From Opitutales bacterium (lineage in GTDB: Bacteria > Verrucomicrobiota > Verrucomicrobiia > Opitutales > JAJFLR01), in NCBI GenBank assembly GCA_021772565.1, contig JAJFLR010000013.1, positions 32,501 to 75,321 on the forward strand: 42,821 bases of DNA, read 5' to 3'. Made by a program: the position numbers and the translations under genes. Positions 26,264-35,000 of the stretch are shown here, in pieces (position 1 is the first letter of the stretch; each line of letters begins with the position of its first letter). The notes under the pieces are model-generated. The model had not been told where the DNA came from and searched no databases. It was given only the letters and a program-made list of their open reading frames with translations.

Positions 26264-27604
26264 CTAACGCTTCACAATGCGAAAGCCAAAATGATCATTT
26301 CCACGCCAGGTATAATCGCGTTCACGACTGCTCGATTCTAATGTTGATTCGTGAAAATTCCAGCTGCCACCACGTTTTACTTTCGTATCACCATTGTAAG
26401 CTTGTCCGGGACCACCGGTAAATGAAGGGCCTTCAATTGGCTCAACAGTTCCTAAGACAAGTTGATCACTTACAGGATCTTGATCCGGGTCAGGTGAATT
26501 AGTATAAAAATCCGGGTCGTACCAATCACTACACCACTCCCAGACATTACCTGACAAATCATAAAGACCAAACGGATTGGCCGCATAACTTTTAACTTCT
26601 ACAACATGCCCTAAATCCGGATGAACATCATTTTCATTATAATTAGCTTTGGCAGCACTAACTGTTCCATCATCAGTAGCAAATTTTAAACTCTGCCCCC
26701 CTTTAGCAGCGTATTCCCATTCTGCTTCAGTTGGCAGATCATAACCATAATATTGTGCGAATACCCAAGCACCATACCATTTAATAAAATTTACCGGCCA
26801 ATTTTTTACCTGCGCCAAAGTCGGTAAATTCGCTGCAGCTAATTCTGCCCAGCCAGATCGACTTTCACCAGTCTCATACGGATAGTTATCCCAATCAATT
26901 GCCTGAGGATCTTTCATACTAAATATCTTTGTTGTATCATTGTATTCTATCCAACATTGATTGAGTGGATTCTCCGGATCGATTGTAGTATCACCGTCAT
27001 GATCTTTTAAAACTCGACTGCCACTAAGATCGATCAGTTTTTTTCCCGCATAAGTTTGATTATCAGCTCCAAAGACAAACGTACCTACAGTCGTAGGATT
27101 TACCTGTTCTTCTTCAACTTTGATCAATCCATCAACTATTGCAGCATTGAGAAATTCAACGTACTGCTCATTGGTAATTTCTGCTTCACTCATTTGAAAG
27201 GCACTTATGTTAACAGTGCGTTCTGGCTTATGATCATCAGCTAACGGCCCCACTATACTTGCATTACCCATGGTAAAAGATCCGGCAGGAATTGTTACCA
27301 TCACGATACTTGTTGGAAGCTGCACTCCTAAATTTTCAGTCACGCGATAAAATTTCATATCTTTGCCGGAAATTGAATATGTTTTAGAAATTTCATTTCC
27401 TGTGCCTGATAGACTCTCAACTTCAGAAAAAGCGCTTAAATCATCCGAAGATTCGATAACATAATTTCCTGATGAATTAGAGTCAAATTTAAGATCAATC
27501 GAGTCAGCAGTTGTTGATTCGCTGACCTTTGCAGTGAAATCATCCGCGGCGTATCCGAGTGATGATATAATAATAAATAGTAATGATGTTATGAATTTTT
27601 TCAT
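26264..27604 (-). CDS. Secreted FGE/SUMF1-fold protein without catalytic cysteines
   Basis: The 446-aa protein has a signal peptide (1-20) and a short beta module (about 22-95) containing NYVIESSDDLSAFSEV. A formylglycine-generating-enzyme fold domain occupies about 100-446, with TNEQYVEFLNAA, LPTEAEWEYAAKGG, GLYDLSGNVWEWCSDWY and a terminal KRGGSWNF to FGFRIVKR. Active FGE enzymes have two cysteines just after RGGS; here those places are Phe and Leu within ESTLESSSRERDY. It is therefore probably a binding protein using the C-type-lectin-like fold and not a sulfatase activator. It closes the minus-strand secreted-protein locus. Confidence 0.85.
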   Translation of the reverse strand: MKKFITSLLFIIISSLGYAADDFTAKVSESTTADSIDLKFDSNSSGNYVIESSDDLSAFSEVESLSGTGNEISKTYSISGKDMKFYRVTENLGVQLPTSIVMVTIPAGSFTMGNASIVGPLADDHKPERTVNISAFQMSEAEITNEQYVEFLNAAIVDGLIKVEEEQVNPTTVGTFVFGADNQTYAGKKLIDLSGSRVLKDHDGDTTIDPENPLNQCWIEYNDTTKIFSMKDPQAIDWDNYPYETGESRSGWAELAAANLPTLAQVKNWPVNFIKWYGAWVFAQYYGYDLPTEAEWEYAAKGGQSLKFATDDGTVSAAKANYNENDVHPDLGHVVEVKSYAANPFGLYDLSGNVWEWCSDWYDPDFYTNSPDPDQDPVSDQLVLGTVEPIEGPSFTGGPGQAYNGDTKVKRGGSWNFHESTLESSSRERDYTWRGNDHFGFRIVKR

Positions 27605-27693
27605 ATCGAAATATAATAATAATTTTAGCTACAGATCAAACACAGAATTTATTATTATGAATAAAGGTGACACGGTGAGTAATCCGCCATTTT

Positions 27694-27747
27694 TATAGCA
27701 TCTGCCATAATAAATTGGTAGATGTCGTTTTCAACTCGGTACCGAAA
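27694..27747 (-). repeat. Dispersed repeat A, inverted copy
   Basis: TATAGCATCTGCCATAATAA and GGTAGATGTCGTTTTCAACT are the reverse complement of the copies at 24898, 26099 and 27902. Confidence 0.85.
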
Positions 27748-27770
27748 AGAAGTTTAAAAAAAAGAAAAAA

Positions 27771-27870
27771 AGTCATGGATCGCCACGTCGCGCTGCTCCT
27801 CGCGATGACAAAGTAGAAACCTAATTGTCATTGCGAGCTCTACGAATGCAGAGTGCGGCAATCTATCTGA
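27771..27870 (+). repeat. Dispersed repeat D, forward copy
   Basis: AGTCATGGATCGCCACGTCG, CGCGATGACAAAGT and TTGTCATTGCGAGCTC lead to a GCGGCAATCTATCTGA end. The copy at 24687-24785 is the same unit in reverse, so the pair brackets the foldase and FGE-like genes. Confidence 0.8.
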
Positions 27871-27901
27871 CTCACGTCTATTAATTGCATACACTAATTT
27901 A

Positions 27902-27957
27902 TTTCGGTATCGAGTTGAAAACGACATCTACCAATTTATTATTGCAGACGCTCTATA
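27902..27957 (+). repeat. Dispersed repeat A, copy 4
   Basis: TTTCGGTATCGAGTTGAAAA then CGACATCTACCAATTTATTA and GCAGACGCTCTATA match the family. Confidence 0.8.
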
Positions 27958-27998
27958 CGATAAAAATCGTAACATCAGAGGAGCGAGGCCGCACCTTC

Positions 27999-28871
27999 CT
28001 ACTTAACCGTCATCCTAAAATAACGCTCAACTCCATCATCATCAAAAGGCCCAACGAAGAGCCGTCTTATAAAAAATGATTCTTCGGTAAAATAATCCTG
28101 TTCGTCGCCATCTTTAGTATCGCTGACAGATACCCTATCCCAATTACTCAGATCAGTTGATGAATAAACTTCATACGATTTCCCCGGTTTGGATAAAAAG
28201 AATAGGCGGTATTGCTGGTTATCAAGTTGATCAAAGAAAATAATTCTAAAAGAATCGAGATTCCAGTTAGGTAAAGTGAGAGAATGAAATTCTGCTAAAT
28301 TTGTTAACCCATCCGCATCATAATCATCTGTCGCTAATACATCTTCAATAGAACTTAAACTATCAGTTTCATCATCAGCGATAATGAATAATTCCCACTC
28401 ATCGGGAATTCCATCTCCGTCTGCATCTGTTCCGGTTGTCAGATCAACTTGTAGAAAAGTACCGGTTGCAGAAGTTTTTAAATTCTGACTACCGTATTCA
28501 ATTACAGGAATTTCATTACCATTTTCAGAAACTGAAATTAATAAATCTTCAGTTTCACGAAATGCATTGTCTCTGTAACGACCCAAATCAATAACGTTTT
28601 GGATCAGGTAGCCTAAATCCATCGGCACATGTAAAACAAAATTAACACCGGGTGAAATAACCGTTCCTATTTTTCGACGCAATACTTCCTCACCATTAGA
28701 GTTGCGCAAAACAACTTCGGCATTATCATCGGCAATATATGGAAAGCCGAATGAGTTACGTGCCTGCCCGTAAATGACCATATCTGGCGTCGCCGGTTCG
28801 GCATTTAAACAAAAGCAAAAATGAGTAAGCAGAGTGATGATTAATAGAATATATTTTATAAAAACTTTCAT
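27999..28871 (-). CDS. Secreted protein with calcium-binding-type DADGDG motifs
   Basis: The 290-aa protein is read from the ATG at 28871, where a signal peptide starts (1-24). A longer frame to 28901 lacks this fit. It has an N-terminal beta domain (about 28-140), then DADGDGIPDEWELF at 149-162 and DDYDADGLTNLAEF at about 181-194. These thrombospondin-type-3/EF-hand-like loops are common in secreted Verrucomicrobia and Planctomycetes proteins. A C-terminal module has SYEVYSSTDLSNWDRV, the same style as the module in the FGE-like neighbour. Its N-terminal domain is not recognised. It lies between two repeat-filled gaps. Confidence 0.75.
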   Translation of the reverse strand: MKVFIKYILLIITLLTHFCFCLNAEPATPDMVIYGQARNSFGFPYIADDNAEVVLRNSNGEEVLRRKIGTVISPGVNFVLHVPMDLGYLIQNVIDLGRYRDNAFRETEDLLISVSENGNEIPVIEYGSQNLKTSATGTFLQVDLTTGTDADGDGIPDEWELFIIADDETDSLSSIEDVLATDDYDADGLTNLAEFHSLTLPNWNLDSFRIIFFDQLDNQQYRLFFLSKPGKSYEVYSSTDLSNWDRVSVSDTKDGDEQDYFTEESFFIRRLFVGPFDDDGVERYFRMTVK

Positions 28872-28883
28872 AATAATTAATTT

Positions 28884-28921
28884 TAGCCACGGATTAAACA
28901 CAGATTAAACGCAGATTTTTT
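28884..28921 (-). repeat. Repeat C, inverted copy
   Basis: TAGCCACGGATTAAACACAG followed by ATTAAACGCAGATTTT pairs with the forward copy at 29033-29070, making a large inverted repeat that fills the gap between the calcium-motif gene and the giant gene. Confidence 0.8.
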
Positions 28922-29032
28922 AATACTTTTTATTTATAGATTTGTTGATTGTTAATAATTATATTCGTGATCCTTATGTCTTCTGTAGTATCTTTAATTT
29001 TATACTAATATAAATGGATTATAAATTTATAA

Positions 29033-29070
29033 AAAAATCTGTGTTTAATCTGTGTAAATCCGTGGCTAAA
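29033..29070 (+). repeat. Repeat C, forward copy
   Basis: AAAAATCTGTGTTTAATCTG and TGTAAATCCGTGGCTAAA mirror the inverted copy at 28884-28921. Confidence 0.8.
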
Positions 29071-29086
29071 TATTCTTTTCATTACC

Positions 29087-32000
29087 TCAATTTCCCGAAT
29101 GTGAATACGTTTCAAAAATTATCTTAATATCACTGACGCCGTTGAGATCGCGTTCGCCGTTGACGGATTTTCCTTCAATAAATCTTAACTCCGCTTCATC
29201 TCTGTCAGAAAGTAACGTGCCGGCAGGAATTATTAATACCCAGTTGGTATTCCAGACTGAACGTCCGATCAACCGTGATGTTGCCAATGCGTCATCTTCA
29301 CTGAAGCCGCCGTCGTGATAGGCTCTAAACGATGAAAATTTTCGGATAGCGCCAAAAGCATCAGTTAGCGAATCAATTGAACCGATAAAGTCCGGGTCTT
29401 CCAGTTCAGTGCCTCCGATATTGCGTGGCAATGGAATCTTCTGATCAATAATTTTCCAGCTTCTGAATGCGCCTGTTTCGGAAGTGGGAGAAAGCATAAT
29501 ATCTTCACCGGCCGGTATGAGGTAGACTCGCGGTTGATTGGCCAGACCGCCACCCAACGTTTCAATATCGAATGCGTTATTATAACCGACAAAGTAAACG
29601 CCGGCGGATTTAATTTTTGTGGCGAAGTGACTCGAATCATAAGCGTTATCGCCACCGGCCAAATCCCAGCCAAAAAAGTTTTTACCGAATTCGATTGTCG
29701 ATGGAAATTTTATTATCAGCCCAGGTTCAGCAGCAAGACTTGGAGCAAAGATTCTGGCGTATTGCCCGAACTCAGCGTCATCCAGAATATTGTCCACCCA
29801 GTTTTCCTGCAATTTAGTGCGCCATGTTTCATCACCTGTGGAATCAGGTGATATACGGAAGAGTTCGCTGCGAAGAGAGAAACTGGTGACTTCCGAATCG
29901 GCATTGTTAAATCCGAGCTGCCCCTCGAGAACATCCCAGTTATCTTTCATCCGAGCCATGATATCTGCCAAACCGTTACCGAGTTGCGGAACGTCGTCAA
30001 TGATTTGACCAATCGAACGGGCCTTTACCACTTCTGCGAGAAATTCCGCGCCGGGCGTGTTGACTTCTTCTGATGAGAGCAAAGCTGTTTCGTAGTCATA
30101 AGCTTTGGCGGCGAGATATACATAACGGGCGGCAAGGTCGAATAATGACTGGTATTTATCCAAAGCTTCATTGCGGAAAATGCGGTAGCCCAAATCTTTT
30201 TGCCGAAATTCCTGAATACCGGAAGCAGTTCGGATGCGAAAAGTTTCCAGCAAGTCAATAGTTGTAGTTCCCTCAGCTAATAATTTCAGGTATTCCTCTT
30301 CAGCATTTTCCAGCTTTGTGATAGCCGATTCAAATTCAAGTTGTTTTAAAGTCTGATTTCCCAAAATACCATTTAACTGAGTTACCATTTCTTCAATTAA
30401 ATAACCGTCCTCAATATCTCCAAGATCAATATTAAGATCATCGCCAATTTGTTCAAACGAACTTTCAACGCCTTCCTTGACAAATTCGATCTGATTTTTG
30501 GTAAAATTAAATCCGGAAGAAATAAATGCTCCAACAGCAGTAAGTGCACCTCGAACTGCAGCTAAAGGATCAGAGCTGAATCCAATAGATGTAGGATTGG
30601 ATGTTGCTGCAGCATTCTTAACTCCTTTTGCTAAATCTCCCTGAGTTTCGAGTGTCTTGGCAGTAAAATTAAGTGTATTAATTAAAACATTCAGCCCAAT
30701 TTTCAAATCTCTATTTGCCGTCAGTTTATCAGTTGCATCATCATTTGCAGTAATTCTGGATAAAACCAGATTTGTCGTGTCCTGAATATCGCCGATTAAT
30801 CCGAGATACTCTTCCTCAACACGCCGGAGATCAAAATAGGCCTGCATCACTTTTGTTATTGCTAGTTGAAGTTTTCCCTGAGCGAGTCGGCTGCCGGTCC
30901 ATTCAGTTGGTTTGGTTTGAAATCCAGGTTCCGTTATGTTAAATTCAATCTCTCTGGCCTCGCTATCAACTAACACTACATTATCCTTATCAACAAATGT
31001 TTCAAACATATTGATGGTAAAGGTTCTCGATATATTGTCATCGCCAACCACTTCTGCAAAATCGACGTAATTATAATGAATCAGGTCCGGCCCTTCATAA
31101 CCGCTCTCATAAGTTTGACCGGCGCCAATATCATCTGAATATGGATAGCCGAAAATCTCAATCAATTGATTGTTGAATGCTATTTCCTGATCTTCCACAA
31201 GGATTCGAAATACATTGGCATCGTCTGACTGTGCTCTTAACTCCTGTGAAAGACCTTGAGTGTAATCAAAGGTACGTTTTAAATTATTCAATGCAATTAA
31301 AGCCTTGTTATAAACCTGTTCAAAATGGCTAACACTTTCAGATAAAAACGGGTTTGTCCCTTGGGAGAATTGGAGTGGATTAATGTCAAACGGCACTACG
31401 TCTTTTGCGAGGCCGAATGGATTCAATCCCAAATCCGCTTCGTCTGTTTTGGTTTGTAATTCGGTCAATTGAGAGGCCACTTCCTTGAGTTCAGTAACGG
31501 TGGTACGGTCAATAATTTGAATACCCGCATGATCCGGATTCGTGTCGATGTCCGGCAAAAGTGAATTGCCAACGATCCAGTCGTAATACGCGGCCTGTCC
31601 GGCACGGCTGGCCCATTCGCCGGTGCCCCAGGCGCGTTCATCATTATCGTCAGTGTAAGTGCTGAGTAATTCACTGGTTACTTCTGAAAAATTCTGGCGA
31701 TACGTAAGGTCGAAAATCTGCAATCCGGTTTTGGCACGTGCCGTTGCGGCCAGAGCAAAATTACGTTCATCGAGAAAATCGACATTAACCGTTACGCCAC
31801 CGACCAGCACGGCTTCAATACGTGGTTCCCATGTGAAATTAACATTACGCAGGAGCAGATAGTAATTTTTTATAGCAGTGAGATAGTGCCCCCAGGCATC
31901 ACCGTGGCCCTGCGGATAAAATGTTGCCGCATCATCTTCGTCGATCGTGCCATCGACATTACCGATATGATCCTTGATATTATAGTTTAATGCATAGGCC

Positions 32001-35000
32001 AATTCGCCACCGGTAAAACTTGTTGTATAGTTCCAGATCAAACGGTTATAGAACGGTTGGGTGTCAATTGAAGGGGAGAAGTTATCATCGCGGCCCCGTA
32101 GAAGCGCCAGTTCTTCGTCGAGCAATGTGGCCAACTGATTCATAAATGGAAAGAGTGTAGTCGCTTCGGCGCCGTAAATATCATCGGTTGAGCTGATGGC
32201 AATGGTCGGGTCAGCGGCATCGGCGAATGCCTCGTTCCCCAAAATCAAATAAAGATCGGCCAATCGTCCGGCAGCCAGCAACAGAGCATCGTTAGCACTG
32301 GCTTCACTAATATTATTGTCAATACTGAGATTCTTGCCTCGGTTGAGAATAGTCTCGTAAATTTCAATGAGGCCAAACTCTTCAATGTTGTCGAGATTAA
32401 GGGCAATGTTTCCTTCCCAGCGTTTACCGGCCTGAGAGATGGTGCTGACTATTGTGTTTACTGTGTTATCGCGAAAGGATTCGATTCGCTGTTCAAACGG
32501 TGCCAGTCCGTCTAACGCTCTTTTTATCCAGCCGGGCGCCAGTTGCGCTTCTGTCCATGCCGACCATTCACTTCCATTTTCGCCGTTATCATCAATATAT
32601 AACGGATTTGTTGAAACACTCGGACGATAACGCATAACAAAATAATTGTCGGTCAAAGTAATAAGACCGGGGCCGCTGATCGTTATGGTATTCAAGCCAT
32701 TGCCTGTCGTATATTCCGTCCACGTTGTTTCGACAATGAAATCCCCGGTGCTTTCTTCTATGGTAGCCGGCGCAATGCCATCTTCCGGTGGCAGTGTGCG
32801 CCACTCGAATTCGTACTCATCGGTCTTGCCGGCAAAGTCACTGGAATGTCGCAATGTGAGTTGCTCATCGATCGGATTGTCAGATTCAATGACTTTTAAT
32901 TCACCATCGTAAAGCGGATCGGAGACCAATATAATTTCAATAGTCACAACATCAGATGGATCAGCTAAATTTTCACTATTATTGAAAGCCAACGTTACAT
33001 AGCCGGTGCCACCGCCAACACCGGCAGAAAGAGCGAGCGAATCAAACGGAGTTTCGTCATTTTCAATTTCAATTAATTCAGTGGCACCAATACTAACCGT
33101 TTCACTTTCAAATAAATTATTATCTGTATCCAACTTTGTTTCCGTGCTTAAGGTCTCAACATCGGTTGCCATTTCATCAATCTTGTCATTCCAGTAAGTG
33201 CCATAAGTATCGGTGTCGCTACTTAATGCTTTTATGAGTTCAATCTCTGTTGTGACATCATCGCTGTCATTTTCAGAGCCTTCAATAACGTTGAGAAGGA
33301 GGTAATATTCTCCGGCAGTCGGCTCAACAAATTCTCCAATGAAATTTAATTCATTAGAAGAGGAATCATAAAAAAAACGACTGCGCAAATGTGGTGGTAA
33401 TGTTGGAAAATAAGTTTTGCCACCGGAAACATCGGTTTCAATATCGTCCGGCAAGCCGCTGAATTCAACAACTTCACCATCCGTTACCTCCATCAATACG
33501 GTACGGGCTCTAACCGGATCAATCAGGACTACACTTTTCCGGCTATTAACATCGACTGATTGTTGATAGAGAATGGAAACGCTTTTCTGATTGGCGATAT
33601 CGGGCAATTCATTTTTTGTGGTCACCAGTGTTTCACCGACCAGCAACTTTTTCGGTTCAGCATCTTTTTCCAGTCCATCGACATTGTCCAGCAAATCGCT
33701 GTCCGGCCAGTAAACAGTGTAAGTGACATTCCCAGGTGTTCCCGTACTGCTTACATCACCGTTACTCAAGTAGGGTATCTCATCGCCGACAGCAGGCGGA
33801 TTACTGTTTCCCGGAAAGGCAAAATCCTCGATTACCGGATAAGAATAATGCATGGTTATAGTTTCGGTTGAATCTGTGCCGTCATTACCAGCTCTGATCG
33901 CCCACCATGTCAGATTTTTATCACGCCATACGGCTGTTGTGGTTCCGACAAGTTCCTGAGTGCTTACAGCCGGACTGAGCCGGTCTATCGGTTCAGGGGC
34001 TGCAATCGTATTTCCCGCTTTCATCGGGTAGTTGTAAACGCCATCGTCGATTACACTATAAACCAGCATGGCCGGTTCGCTATTTTCATCTTCATACTCT
34101 ATAAGAACGTAAGGCTCGGAATGATCCGGGTCATTTAAATCGTTACGCAATGCGTAAAATACACCGCTGAATTTTACCGCATGTTCTTCATTCGGATTAT
34201 ACCCGGGCGAATCTTCAACGTTCTGAAAATAAAGAGTGGTATTACTGAATTCGTCGGACAGACTGCCGGTGCCGTCGTTGCTTGATAAGATAATTTCGGG
34301 CACGCCGGATGCCCAGTTAAGATCATAACGTTCGACACTGGCCGGCCAGAAAATAGATACCGTTTGTTCCTCCTGCAAAACTTCATTTTGCCACCAAACT
34401 TCGAGTGTGCCGCTATTGACTCCGAAAATCGTCGAATCGGTTTCCGGATAATTGTACACATTGACATTGTAACGGTCGTCGTTTTCTTCGGCAGCTGTGG
34501 CATGGATGTATCCCGGCAACCCGCTTGTTTGCGAAATTTTATCACCGATTGCTTTATCCTGTTCTGTGAGATCGAAAAGGTTGGTGTCGTCGTGAAAGAC
34601 CGATTGAATAACGGTAAACCAGACTTTACTATCGGCTTCATACCGTATAAGCGAATAACCGCTGCCGTCCAATGCATCCAGTTCGTAATCCAGGACGACT
34701 TTATTTCCACCGCTGTCTAACAATGAAGATGAAAATTTATTTGCATCGAGTGTGGCATGATCTTCCGGTTCCTGAAAAAACATCAGTTCGACAAAGAAAT
34801 CTGACGGAATATCGACATCCGGACCCTCATCACCGGTTACTGAGCCTCGGATATATTTTTGTAGTAATCCGGCAGATTCGTAACTGGCGCCATCCGCTGT
34901 CGTCGCATTCGCTGTTGGCCATTCAGTATTGTAACGGTTAATTTCGTAGGGCCAGAGAATATCGTTCAATGCTTTGCGCAACCAGACAATTTCAATCTGC

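Larger units (their letters stand above)
27605..27998. other. Intergenic repeat block
   Basis: This 394-bp gap holds a degenerate repeat C (27629-27655, inverted), an inverted repeat A (27694-27747), a forward repeat D (27771-27870) and a forward repeat A (27902-27957). No gene is supported. Confidence 0.65.

Noticed and set aside
26264-27604. Active formylglycine-generating enzyme or DGR variable protein
   Set aside because: The two catalytic cysteines are missing, and no reverse transcriptase or template repeat is in the window.
24224-28000. CRISPR array suspected from repeated 20-50 bp units
   Set aside because: The units are irregularly spaced, in both orientations, of several families, with no uniform spacers and no cas genes.
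34174-34710. 178-aa frame and many shorter ones inside the giant gene
   Set aside because: Shadows of the higher-G+C coding frame; no signal peptide, motif or start signal.
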